From Gammaproteobacteria bacterium UBA4475 (GTDB lineage: Bacteria > Pseudomonadota > Gammaproteobacteria > Pseudomonadales > Azotimanducaceae), in contig DGOD01000342.1 in NCBI GenBank assembly GCA_002389265.1, forward strand, positions 2,503 through 12,640: a DNA stretch of 10,138 nucleotides, read 5' to 3'. The notes below the pieces were generated by a model. The model was not told where the DNA came from. It saw nothing but the letters and a program-made list of their open reading frames with translations, and did not search any database. Made by a program: the position numbers and the translations under genes. Shown here one piece after another: positions 1-8,662 of the stretch (position 1 is its first letter; every line of letters begins with the position of its first letter).

Positions 1-1756
<1,756 letters not shown>

Positions 1757-1757
<1 letters not shown>

Positions 1758-2074
1758 TGCCTGATTACGGTCTGTTGTCGCTATTGCCACCAGTGCTTAC
1801 CGTTATCCTGGCTATTTGGACCCGCAATATTCTTGTTTCCTTGTCTCTCGGAGTGTTCTTCGGATCTATGATTCTGGCCAACTAGAATCCCTTTCTGGTC
1901 ATATTGGATATGATCGAATCGGGTATATTTGTTCATATCAGTGTGCCCTCTAATATTCAGTTCATCTTTACCTGGATGGCCATCGGTGGTTTTATCAAGC
2001 TCCTCGAGGTGTCCGGCGGTGCCAAGGCGTCTACCCGAGGCATGACCCGGTTTCCCCGCTTCCGCAGAGCCTGA
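1757..2074 (+). pseudogene. Remnant of an NhaC-family Na+/H+ antiporter gene (N-terminal part, in-frame TAG, 3' part lost)
   Basis: Reading from ATG 1757 (TGATG overlap with the lipoprotein gene) gives 42 codons beginning MPDYGLLSLLPPVLTVILAI, then TAG at 1883-1885. The same frame then continues for 62 codons, including NPFLVILDMIESGIF and FTWMAIGGFIKLLEVSGGAK, up to TGA at 2072-2074. Together these look like the start of an NhaC-type antiporter: YG-x-LSLLPP opening, two hydrophobic helices, NPF, an amphipathic segment, then GGFI-x-LLE-x-SGGA. Relatives typically have an NWNP-like sequence where this gene has TAG, so a TGG-to-TAG change is the simple explanation. Family members run to about 450-500 residues, and no later portion was found before the hairpin at 2106-2149. 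A sequencing error could explain the stop codon but not the missing 3' part. The first 42 codons could still be translated by coupling. The family call rests on remembered motifs. Confidence 0.72.
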
Positions 2075-2105
2075 TACTGTCTTATTGTCCCGGTAACGCG
2101 TGTCG

Positions 2106-2149
2106 AATCACCCACTGCGGACCCGCAGGTCACTTTCTGGGTGATTTTT
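2106..2149 (+). terminator. Likely rho-independent terminator with a nested hairpin
   Basis: AATCACCCA (2106-2114) pairs perfectly with TGGGTGATT (2138-2146), and the right arm runs into five T at 2145-2149. Inside the loop, CTGCG (2115-2119) pairs with CGCAG (2124-2128) around a four-base loop, so the structure is a two-tier hairpin. It would end the ligA/lipoprotein/antiporter-remnant transcript just before the promoter of the MFS gene. The long inner segment makes it less canonical than a simple GC hairpin. Confidence 0.6.
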
Positions 2150-2160
2150 GTGGGTTCTAG

Positions 2161-2188
2161 CAGACAAACGTCAATGGATGGGTATAAT
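2161..2188 (+). promoter_or_regulatory. Candidate sigma70 promoter of the MFS transporter gene
   Basis: A perfect -10 hexamer TATAAT lies at 2183-2188. Sixteen bases upstream, CAGACA (2161-2166) matches four of six positions of TTGACA. Transcription would begin near 2195, giving a 5' leader of about 70 bases before the start codon at 2265. It lies directly after the terminator at 2106-2149, as expected for the start of a new transcription unit. Confidence 0.5.
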
Positions 2189-2264
2189 CGCCCGCGATTG
2201 AAGCGGCGGCGGATTACCGTCTGTACTTCAGGCTGGATTTTCTGCCCTCTACTCGGAATTAAAC

Positions 2265-3509
2265 ATGACCAGTTTATTAATATCGGTGACTGCGCTGCTA
2301 GCGTCGGTGGCGATACTGCTGCTTGGCCATGGTCTGCAACTCACTTTAGTGCCGCTCTATGCGGTGAGTCTAGATTGGGCGCCGGAGTTGATCGGCTATA
2401 CGGGTTCCAGTTATTTTTTAGGATTCGTGGTTGGCTGTCTGACGGTTCCGCGATTGGTTGCGAGAGTCGGTCATATCCGTGTTTTTGCCGTCTTGATTGC
2501 TGCTGCGACGGCGGCCTTGCTGTTTATTGGGCTTGTGGATCAATTTTGGTTTTGGATGCTATCCAGAGCCGTTTCCGGCTGGGCATTTGCCGGTGTGTAT
2601 ATGGTGATTGAGAGCTGGCTCAATGAGAAGACAGCCGTTGAACATCGTGGCAGTGTCTTATCAATCTATATCATCATTACTTTGGTGTCGATCTGCATCG
2701 GTCAATTATTGGTTGGCTTTGAGCTAGGCTTTCCGGGTCTGTTTATGCTGGCGGCGGCCTTGCTGGTCTTGGGTGTTGTACCCATTGGTTTGACCTCGAG
2801 TTCACTGCCTGGGCCGATTCCCGTGGTCCAATTTCGACTTGCTCGAGTAGTGGCCGCTTCCCAGGTTGCCATGGTGGGCGCCTTCTTCGGAGGCTTGGTC
2901 ACCGGCGGGTTCTGGGCTCTCGGGCCAGTCGTGGCAAGCGTCAACGGTCTAGAAAAAGAACAGATTGGTATGTTTATGGCGGTGACGATATTGGGCGGGA
3001 CTGTTTTTCAATACCCAGTCGGGCGCTTATCAGACAGAGTCGATCGGCGCTATGTGATTGCCGGGCTGGCCCTGTTAGGTGTGCTGACTTGTTTGTTGGC
3101 GGCGGTGCTGTTGAGTTATAGCCCGAAAGCGATTTACGCCACGATGTTTATTTTTGGTGGTATGACATTTCCACTGTATTCCCTGTGTCTAGCCCATGCC
3201 AACGACAATACCAGTTTGTCCTTGATGGAAATCGCCAGCGGTGTACTGATGATGAACAGTGCGGGTTCGGTGTTTGGTCCGCTTATTGTGGCGTTTTTAA
3301 TTGGTTACACTGACCATGCACTCTTTATTGTTTCAGCCGTGGCCCTGGCACTGCTGCTGTGCTGGACCCTGTATCGCATTCAGTTTCATGAGGTGGCGCG
3401 AGACCATTTCGAACCCTTCGTCGCGGTCAGAAACACCTCAGCTGAGATTGTTGAACTGATCTCCGAGGACAGCGACCAACCGCGCCAGGATCTGAGTGTC
3501 GACGAATAG
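2265..3509 (+). CDS. MFS transporter, YcaD-like family
   Basis: A 414-residue inner-membrane transporter of the major facilitator superfamily with about 12 hydrophobic helices in two halves. Features are LVPLYA in helix 1 (about 28-33), GYTGSSYFLGFVVG (44-57) resembling the SSYF-x-G segment of E. coli YcaD, ESWLNE (116-121) followed by EHRG (126-129), GQLLVGFELG (146-155), and the MFS loop signature GRLSDRVDRR (253-262) between helices of the second half. The C-terminal tail of about 40 residues is charged and cytoplasmic, making the protein somewhat longer than YcaD (382). A weak GGA (2255-2257) lies 7 bases before the ATG. The gene has its own candidate promoter and terminator-bounded upstream region, so it is probably monocistronic. 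The substrate is unknown; YcaD itself has no firmly assigned substrate. Confidence 0.88.
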   Translation: MTSLLISVTALLASVAILLLGHGLQLTLVPLYAVSLDWAPELIGYTGSSYFLGFVVGCLTVPRLVARVGHIRVFAVLIAAATAALLFIGLVDQFWFWMLSRAVSGWAFAGVYMVIESWLNEKTAVEHRGSVLSIYIIITLVSICIGQLLVGFELGFPGLFMLAAALLVLGVVPIGLTSSSLPGPIPVVQFRLARVVAASQVAMVGAFFGGLVTGGFWALGPVVASVNGLEKEQIGMFMAVTILGGTVFQYPVGRLSDRVDRRYVIAGLALLGVLTCLLAAVLLSYSPKAIYATMFIFGGMTFPLYSLCLAHANDNTSLSLMEIASGVLMMNSAGSVFGPLIVAFLIGYTDHALFIVSAVALALLLCWTLYRIQFHEVARDHFEPFVAVRNTSAEIVELISEDSDQPRQDLSVDE

Positions 3510-3561
3510 CCTTTTGCTCCATTTGGCGAGACGTGATTTGTCTGGTGCTTAAGGTCTCGAT

Positions 3562-4722
3562 CTACGGCTGCGAATAGCTGAGCCGGTAGATGACGTTGGC
3601 CTTGTCATCGGCAATCAAGATGCTACCGTCGGCCATTTGTAGTAAGTCGGCAGGCCGACCCCAGGCGACATTGTCTTGTAACCAGCCATCGACGAGTACT
3701 TCGTAATGCATGACACCCTGATCGTCCATGCGGGCGACAGTAATACGGTAGCCTGTATGGCCAGCCTCGGGTGTTCGATTCCAAGATCCATGCTCAGGGA
3801 TCAAGACTTGCTTGTGGTATGCCGGGGGTAGCATGGTGCCCGTATAGAACATCATGCCTAAGGGTGCCACGTGAGGATCGAGATCTAGTGCTGGCTCCAT
3901 GTAATCAGTGGGATTGTGGCCGGCAGAGAACTCCGGGTCGGGAATGCTCTGGCCGTGAAAGAAGGGATAGCCAAAGTGCTGGCCCGCCTGGCTGACTCGG
4001 TTGAGCTCGCAGGGCGGCAGATCGTCGCCAAGCATGTCCCGGCCATTGTCGGTGAACCACAGCTCACCGGTGTCTGGGTGCCAGTCGAATCCCACCGTAT
4101 TACGGACACCCGTGACGAAGGGCTCGAATACCGCCGGGGTTGTGTTCACGTTCATACGTTGGATAGAGGCAAAGGGCGACTCGGGCTGGCAGATGTTGCA
4201 GGGCGCACCGACGGGGATGTAGAGATAGCCATCTGGGCCAAATTCGAGATATTTCCAGCCGTGATGGCGCTCAGCTGGCAAGCTGGCTGTCAGTACCTCG
4301 CTGGTGGCGAGTTGGTCTGGCGCCTTGTTTCGCAGTTGTTGTTGGATATTCCGAAAGACAAGGATTTGGTTGAGGGCGCCGACATACAGATCGCCCTCGC
4401 GATAGGCGAGCCCACTGGGTAAATCTAGGTTTGCGGCGACCACTGTCACCTGATCAGCCTTGCCGTCAGCATTAATATCCCGAACCAGATGCACTTTACC
4501 GGCCCTTAAGCTACCAACGTAAATGTCGCCGTCTTCACCGTGCGCCATCTGCCGCGGGTTCTCCACTTCAGCGAAGACCGCAATACTGAAGCCGGCGGGC
4601 AGGTTCAATTTGTCCAATGGCAATGGGCCCGCGGCCTGAGTCAGGGAGCAAAATGTGGCTGCCAGGATCGACAGCAGATGGTATTTACTCTGGAGCTTGA
4701 ATGTTATGATCTGATCTCTCAT
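3562..4722 (-). CDS. Secreted PQQ-dependent sugar (L-sorbosone-type) dehydrogenase family protein
   Basis: A 386-residue exported beta-propeller protein, likely a periplasmic quinoprotein oxidising a sugar or aldehyde; the substrate is not predictable. The N-terminus is a Sec signal peptide (hydrophobic stretch about 16-28, cleavage near SLTQA-A, about 30). Family motifs are LPAGFSIAVFAEVENPRQMA (42-61), HHGWK (153-157), FGPDGYLYIPVG (161-172), C175-x2-C178, VRNTVGFDWHP (206-216), LWFTDNGRD (221-229), EHGSWNR (310-316), GRP (355-357) and a final blade ending near IADDKANVIYRLSY. These fit the GDSH/sorbosone dehydrogenase fold, in which the first His of such motifs is implicated in catalysis and the Arg in the NR motif in PQQ contact. 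Start: ATG 4722 has AGG 8 bases upstream; an in-frame GTG at 4728 is the alternative and adds two residues. No PQQ synthesis genes lie nearby. Confidence 0.85.
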   Translation of the reverse strand: MRDQIITFKLQSKYHLLSILAATFCSLTQAAGPLPLDKLNLPAGFSIAVFAEVENPRQMAHGEDGDIYVGSLRAGKVHLVRDINADGKADQVTVVAANLDLPSGLAYREGDLYVGALNQILVFRNIQQQLRNKAPDQLATSEVLTASLPAERHHGWKYLEFGPDGYLYIPVGAPCNICQPESPFASIQRMNVNTTPAVFEPFVTGVRNTVGFDWHPDTGELWFTDNGRDMLGDDLPPCELNRVSQAGQHFGYPFFHGQSIPDPEFSAGHNPTDYMEPALDLDPHVAPLGMMFYTGTMLPPAYHKQVLIPEHGSWNRTPEAGHTGYRITVARMDDQGVMHYEVLVDGWLQDNVAWGRPADLLQMADGSILIADDKANVIYRLSYSQP

Positions 4723-4787
4723 GAACACTGCCTGTCATCCCTTGAATTTGAAGGGTGGATGATGCGCAATCCAGGTACTTCCCGTCA
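4723..4787. promoter_or_regulatory. Divergent intergenic region between the sugar dehydrogenase-like gene and dinG
   Basis: These 65 bases separate the two chosen starts and should carry the upstream signals of both genes, or overlap their 5' ends. I found no convincing pair of -35/-10 hexamers and no SOS box of the CTGT-N8-ACAG type, although CTGT occurs at 4732-4735. If dinG starts at the upstream GTG 4755, the region shrinks to about 30 bases. Confidence 0.35.
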
Positions 4788-6896
4788 ATGCTCAGTGCTG
4801 AACTAAAAACCGAGATCCAAATGGCCTATTCGCGGCTGCTTGAGGAAAAAGGCTACACCTCGCGCCACTGCCAGCGACAAATGATCGCCGATATCGCTAA
4901 TACGCTGGGCAGCATCGAGGTGGATGCTGACGGCGACCGGCTATCCAAAAATCCCATCTGTGTGGTTGAGGCGGGCACCGGCACCGGTAAGACGGTGGCC
5001 TATGCCATTGCGGCGTTACCCATTGCCAAGGCGCTGGGGAAGCGCCTGGTGATCGCAACGGCTACTGTCGCGCTGCAGGAGCAGATCGTACTGTTAGATC
5101 TGCCGGATATTCGACAGCATTCAGGCCTCGATTTCAGTTTCGCCCTAGCCAAAGGCCGGCGACGTTATTTATGTCTGGCGCGACTAGACTTGGCTTTGCA
5201 GGCGGCAGGCGCGAATAATCATAGTCTTGCCCTGTATGACGATGAGATGCTGTCGATGGACGCCTCGCATCAAGCGTTATACGAGGAAATGCTGGCTCGA
5301 TTAGGTCGAGGCGACTGGGATGGTGAGCGAGACAGCTGGTCCACTGAACTTGAAAATGATGCCTGGTTTCCAGTGAGTACCGATCATGTGACTTGCACCG
5401 GACGCAAATGTTCCCACTACGAAAATTGCTTTTTCTATCGCGCTCGCGAACAGATTCACCGGGTTGATTGCATCGTCAGCAACCATGATTTGGTGTTGGC
5501 CGACCTGATGATGGGTGGCGGTGCGGTGCTGCCTGCACCTGAGGATACGATCTATATTTTCGATGAGGGTCACCATCTGCCGGATAAGGCCATCAACCAT
5601 TTCGCCAATTTTCAGTTGCTGCGTTCCACTCAGACTTGGCTCGAACAGCAACCCAACGCGCTCCGCCTGATGGCGGCGGAGTTAGGTGAGATCGGGGGCT
5701 TGCCGCGCAATTTAATTCAGCTGGAAGATGCGGTCACCCATTTAATTGAGCAGTTGCAAGCGGTCATCAGTGTGGTTGAACCGCTTCGAGAAATGGCGGA
5801 AGGCGAAGATCGAGAGCGCCGCTATCGGTTTCCTGGCGGCCACGCGGACCCCGCATTGGTGGCGATCAGCGAAACTCTGTACCAGGCGATGCAACGCCTG
5901 AACAGTCAGACAAATTTGATTCAGTCAGCGATTGAAGACCGGATGAACGATGCAGATCCCATGCAGGAACAGCTGGAGTATTGGCTGCCGGTGATCGCCG
6001 CGGTGAATGCGCGTCTCTCAGGTGGTGCTGGCCTGTGGCAAAATTTCATGATCACTGACACGGTAGGTGAGCCCCCAACAGCTCGCTGGATTGGTTTTCG
6101 CGATAATGATGAAATTCAAATTAGCGCCAGCCCAGTGTCGGTGCACGATACGCTGGAAGCGTTGCTCTGGTCGCGCTGTTTCGGTGCCGTACTGACCTCG
6201 GCAACGCTTGCTGTTGGGGGTGATTTCGGGCGTTTTCAAAGACGCGTAGGGATTCATCCGGAGAATCGTTTTACGGCCCTGGCGAGTCCCTTTGAATATG
6301 CTCGGCAAGCGGTCCTTCGAGTGCCTATGATGATCTCCGACCCGCGTCAGGCCGAAGACCATAACGCAGAAGTTGCCGGGCTGTTGCCAGATTTGCTTGA
6401 AGGGGTCAGAGGTGGGCTGGTTTTGTTTGCATCCTGGCGCCAGATGTTTCGAATCAGGGATGCGCTGGGGGCTGACTTTCAAGCATTAGTCCTGGTTCAG
6501 GGTGATTTGTCGAAAAGCGAGATCGTCGCCACTCAGAAGCGCCGGATTGATGCAGGACTATCGAGTATTATTTTTGGGCTCGCCAGTTTCGCCGAAGGTA
6601 TCGACTTGCCGGGGGCCTACTGTGAGCATGTAGTTATCGTCAAAATACCGTTTGCCGTGCCGGACGACCCGGTTGGCGCGACCTTGAGTGAGTGGATTGA
6701 GGCCAAAGGCGGCAATGCATTTCAAGAAATCATGGTCCCCGATGCCGCTTTGCGGATGGTTCAGGCTTGTGGCCGATTATTGCGCACCGAAACAGACAGC
6801 GGCACTATTTCAATCCTTGATCGCCGCCTAGTGACTCAGCGCTACGGCCAGCTTCTGCTCAACGCCCTGCCGCCATTCCGGCGTGAGATCGCTTGA
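4788..6896 (+). CDS. dinG: ATP-dependent DNA helicase DinG
   Basis: A 5'-3' superfamily 2 helicase of the XPD/DinG type with a [4Fe-4S] cluster, acting in the cytoplasm on forked or D-loop DNA and R-loops. From ATG 4788 it has 702 residues (E. coli DinG 716). Seen: Q-like motif RQMIADIANTL (30-40), Walker A GTGTGKT (63-69), motif Ia TATVALQEQ, four cysteines C129, C203, C208 and C214 with the 74-5-6 spacing of the E. coli cluster ligands, SNHDLVLADL (after the cluster), Walker B DEGH (259-262), TSATL, FGLASFAEGIDLPG, and motif VI QACGRLLR (659-666). Start: the frame opens at GTG 4755, but MLSAELKTEIQ at 4788 lines up with the E. coli N-terminus; neither has a good Shine-Dalgarno (AGG 12 bases before 4788). 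No SOS box is visible, so LexA control is not supported. All key residues are present. Confidence 0.95.
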   Translation: MLSAELKTEIQMAYSRLLEEKGYTSRHCQRQMIADIANTLGSIEVDADGDRLSKNPICVVEAGTGTGKTVAYAIAALPIAKALGKRLVIATATVALQEQIVLLDLPDIRQHSGLDFSFALAKGRRRYLCLARLDLALQAAGANNHSLALYDDEMLSMDASHQALYEEMLARLGRGDWDGERDSWSTELENDAWFPVSTDHVTCTGRKCSHYENCFFYRAREQIHRVDCIVSNHDLVLADLMMGGGAVLPAPEDTIYIFDEGHHLPDKAINHFANFQLLRSTQTWLEQQPNALRLMAAELGEIGGLPRNLIQLEDAVTHLIEQLQAVISVVEPLREMAEGEDRERRYRFPGGHADPALVAISETLYQAMQRLNSQTNLIQSAIEDRMNDADPMQEQLEYWLPVIAAVNARLSGGAGLWQNFMITDTVGEPPTARWIGFRDNDEIQISASPVSVHDTLEALLWSRCFGAVLTSATLAVGGDFGRFQRRVGIHPENRFTALASPFEYARQAVLRVPMMISDPRQAEDHNAEVAGLLPDLLEGVRGGLVLFASWRQMFRIRDALGADFQALVLVQGDLSKSEIVATQKRRIDAGLSSIIFGLASFAEGIDLPGAYCEHVVIVKIPFAVPDDPVGATLSEWIEAKGGNAFQEIMVPDAALRMVQACGRLLRTETDSGTISILDRRLVTQRYGQLLLNALPPFRREIA

Positions 6897-6909
6897 ATAA
6901 CAATGTCTG

Positions 6910-6977
6910 TAACGCCTGAATGGCTGCTGAATAAATTTATCTGAGCCATTCAGCTAGCATTCAGATACTAGGCGTTA
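6910..6977. repeat. Nested inverted repeat between dinG and the glycine-zipper gene
   Basis: CTGAATGGCT (6916-6925) and AGCCATTCAG (6944-6953) form a perfect 10-base inverted repeat around an 18-base AT-rich centre that itself contains the palindrome ATAAATTTAT (6931-6940). Outside it, TAACGCCT (6910-6917) is the reverse complement of AGGCGTTA (6970-6977). CATTCAG also occurs twice in direct orientation (6947-6953 and 6958-6964). No T-run follows, so it does not look like a simple intrinsic terminator. It may be an operator for the downstream cluster or an RNA structure at the 3' end of dinG. The role is unknown. Confidence 0.6.
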
Positions 6978-7017
6978 GTCTGGGTCCTACATTCAAGAGC
7001 AAGTAGAGGCCATCAAC

Positions 7018-7572
7018 ATGAAAATGATCTTCGTTAATGTAGCTATTGTCACCTTTTCAACGTTACTGCTGCCAGGTGCGGTCACTGCCGCAGCTTCCTC
7101 AGGCCCCAATGTGATATACGACTATGCGACGGTGCTGGCAGCCGAGCCGATTATGAAGACGATCGTCGTCTCTACTCCGCGAGAAGAATGTTGGCAAGAG
7201 CAGGTAGTTTATCGTCAAGGTCAGGGCACTGGAAATAATGCGGTGGGTACTGTCATGGGCGGCGTACTAGGCGGCGCCCTTGGTAATGCTGTTGGTCATA
7301 AGAAGTCCAACAAGCGGGTTGGGGCTGTGGTTGGTGCTGTTCTGGGTGCGACGCTGGGCAACGCGATGGCACGCTCAAATAATAAGTCTGATAACGGGCG
7401 ACGTTATGGGAATGAAGAACGATGCCGGATTTATCAAGACTCATACAGCGAAGAACAAGTTGTTGGCTATGAGGTTCGATACCGTTATCAGCAACAGACC
7501 TATTCGACAGTGATGGACAAGGATCCTGGTGATACTATTCGAGTCCGATTATCCATATCTCCGGTCAGCTAG
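7018..7572 (+). CDS. Glycine-zipper 2TM-domain envelope protein
   Basis: A 184-residue exported protein of the glycine-zipper/17-kDa surface antigen-like group, probably associated with the outer membrane or periplasm. A signal peptide covers about 1-24 (cleavage near AVTA-AA); there is no lipobox cysteine, unlike SlyB. Next come YDYATVLAAEPIMKTIVV (34-51), REECWQE (55-61), and two glycine-rich hydrophobic stretches: AVGTVMGGVLGGALGNAVG (75-93) and VGAVVGAVLGATLGNAMA (101-118), separated by the basic HKKSNKR. The C-terminal part has ERCRIYQ with C136 and GYEVRYRYQQQTYSTVMDKD (150-169), typical of this family. C58 and C136 could form a disulfide. AGAGG at 7005-7009 lies 8 bases before the ATG. 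The next gene begins 22 bases after its stop, so it probably heads an operon with the PepSY-like and two-component genes. The biochemical role of the family is poorly defined. Confidence 0.85.
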   Translation: MKMIFVNVAIVTFSTLLLPGAVTAAASSGPNVIYDYATVLAAEPIMKTIVVSTPREECWQEQVVYRQGQGTGNNAVGTVMGGVLGGALGNAVGHKKSNKRVGAVVGAVLGATLGNAMARSNNKSDNGRRYGNEERCRIYQDSYSEEQVVGYEVRYRYQQQTYSTVMDKDPGDTIRVRLSISPVS

Positions 7573-7581
7573 GCCGGAGAT
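7557..7581 (+). other. Hairpin spanning the stop codon of the glycine-zipper gene
   Basis: ATCTCCGG (7557-7564) pairs perfectly with CCGGAGAT (7574-7581) around a nine-base loop that contains most of the TAG stop (7570-7572). No T-run follows, and the Shine-Dalgarno of the next gene starts only three bases later, so it is not a terminator. It could modulate expression between the two genes or stabilise an mRNA end. The pairing is seen directly; the role is inferred. Confidence 0.45.
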
Positions 7582-7584
7582 CAC

Positions 7585-7588
7585 GGAG
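7585..7588 (+). promoter_or_regulatory. Shine-Dalgarno deciding the start of the PepSY-like gene
   Basis: GGAG sits six bases before ATG 7595. The frame is open further upstream to 7529, but that part overlaps the glycine-zipper gene, has no such site, and would place a non-signal-like stretch ahead of the signal peptide. The start at 7595 is therefore preferred. Confidence 0.7.
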
Positions 7589-7594
7589 AATAGT

Positions 7595-7924
7595 ATGCAC
7601 TACCTGATCCTTCCGATGACGCTTTTGTTTGGCTTGTTGAGTAGTCAGACCCTTGCAGCGAGGCCCTTCGAGCACCGACCGGGGCCCGCCTTGTTGCTCG
7701 TCGAAAGTCAGCGGTCTGGTTCGCCAGCAGTGCCCAGTCTCCAACGCCTCGATAGCCGTGCAGCGGCCAGCCGGGTCAAGCAGCGTTACCAAAATCATAA
7801 AATTCTGTCTATTCAGCTTAGTGAAGGTCAGGGACCTGGGGTATTCCGAGTCAAGACGCTATCCCCTCAGGGTGTGGTGAAGTATGTCTTCGTTGATGCT
7901 GGAAGTGGCAATGTCTTTGAGTAG
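7595..7924 (+). CDS. Small secreted PepSY-like domain protein
   Basis: A 109-residue protein with a clear signal peptide (1-21, MHYLILPMTLLFGLLSSQTL then A) and therefore periplasmic. The mature part is basic and proline-rich at first (ARPFEHRPGP), followed by a segment resembling one PepSY unit: SRAAASRVKQRYQNHKILSI, then LSEGQGPGVFRVKTLSPQG, then VKYVFVDAGSGNVFE at the C-terminus. The alpha-beta pattern ending in V-F-V-D-A-x-x-G-x-V is the usual PepSY signature. Genes for small PepSY proteins are often found next to PhoPQ-like two-component systems in proteobacteria, where they may modulate the sensor or an envelope protease. The 49-base gap to the response regulator gene suggests co-transcription. 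Function in this organism is inferred from context. Confidence 0.78.
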   Translation: MHYLILPMTLLFGLLSSQTLAARPFEHRPGPALLLVESQRSGSPAVPSLQRLDSRAAASRVKQRYQNHKILSIQLSEGQGPGVFRVKTLSPQGVVKYVFVDAGSGNVFE

Positions 7925-7973
7925 CTTATGGTCTCTGGCGGCAAATTGCGGCCGGTATAGCGGGAGTTATTGA

Positions 7974-8657
7974 ATGGGCCATCGATTATTGCTGATTGAA
8001 GACCAATTAGAGTTGCGTGAGCAGCTGGCAGACCTGTTGCAGGGCCACGATTTTGTCATCGACACCTGTGCCGACGGGATCGAAGGATTGTATGTCGCTC
8101 AAAAATTCCAGTACGACGTGGCGGTCATTGATTTAGGTTTACCTAGGCTTTCCGGGCTAGATATTATTCGGAAAATTCGTGAAGACGGTCGTGATTATCC
8201 GATTTTAATCTTGACGGCGCGAGCCGATTGGAAGGATAAAGTCGAAGGGCTGGCGGCCGGTGCTGACGATTATTTGGTCAAGCCATTTCATGTGCAAGAG
8301 CTGTTAGCGAGGCTGGAGGCGATGTTGCGACGTGCCTCGGGACAGTTCAAGCCCAGTCTGGAATGGGGCCCAATTCATGTTGATTTGCGTGGTAAACGCG
8401 TTAATGTCGAAGGCAACCCCGTTGATTTGACTGCCTTCGAGTTCAATTTGCTTGAGTACTTGATGCAACGACCGGGCGAGGTGATATCCAAAGCAGAAAT
8501 GACTGAGCGCTTGTATGAGCAGGATTTTGAACGTGACAGCAATGTGATCGAAGTCTTCGTCGGTCGTCTGCGAAAAAAACTCGATCCAGATAATACCTTC
8601 AAACCCATTGAAACTGTCCGCGGTCAGGGCTACCGACTCAACACATTTGCACGGTGA
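7974..8657 (+). CDS. phoP: PhoP-like response regulator (OmpR family)
   Basis: A 227-residue cytoplasmic transcription factor with an N-terminal receiver and a C-terminal winged-helix DNA-binding domain. Receiver residues are all present: E9-D10 acidic pair, phospho-acceptor D53 in VIDLGLP, T81 in LTAR, K103 in VKPFH. The segment VIDLGLPRLSGLDIIRKIRE followed by the LTAR-x-W-x-DKVEGL-x-AGADDY-x-VKPFH stretch is very close to E. coli PhoP. The output domain (about 128-225) shows LTAFEFNLLEYLM, VISKAEMTERLY, VIEVFVGRLRKKL and the terminal ETVRGQGYRL of the OmpR class. GGGAG (7962-7966) lies 7 bases before the ATG. The stop overlaps or directly precedes the kinase start, so the two form a cognate pair. 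I use the name for the subfamily; whether it responds to Mg2+ as in enterics is not shown. Confidence 0.9.
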   Translation: MGHRLLLIEDQLELREQLADLLQGHDFVIDTCADGIEGLYVAQKFQYDVAVIDLGLPRLSGLDIIRKIREDGRDYPILILTARADWKDKVEGLAAGADDYLVKPFHVQELLARLEAMLRRASGQFKPSLEWGPIHVDLRGKRVNVEGNPVDLTAFEFNLLEYLMQRPGEVISKAEMTERLYEQDFERDSNVIEVFVGRLRKKLDPDNTFKPIETVRGQGYRLNTFAR

Positions 8658-8662
8658 CAGGA

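Noticed and set aside
1883..1885. TAG as a recoded codon (pyrrolysine or other read-through) in the antiporter remnant
   Set aside because: The gene also lacks its 3' three quarters, which recoding cannot explain; decay is simpler.
2141..2611. A 156-codon plus-strand frame overlapping the MFS gene start
   Set aside because: It overlaps the MFS reading frame, is rich in Cys, Arg and Trp with no recognisable motif, and begins inside the terminator T-run.
3527..3559. Hairpin CGAGAC/GTCTCG between the convergent MFS and dehydrogenase-like genes as a bidirectional terminator
   Set aside because: Only six pairs with a 21-base loop and no T-run on either strand; too weak to call.
3916..4422. A 168-codon plus-strand frame opposite the dehydrogenase-like gene
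   Set aside because: It is an antisense shadow of a well-supported beta-propeller gene and has no family motif.
4732..4747. CTGT upstream of dinG as half of a LexA (SOS) box
   Set aside because: The partner ACAG is absent at the required spacing, where GAAT is found.
6018..6482. A 154-codon minus-strand frame inside dinG
   Set aside because: It is the antisense shadow of conserved helicase sequence and its translation lacks protein-like patterning.
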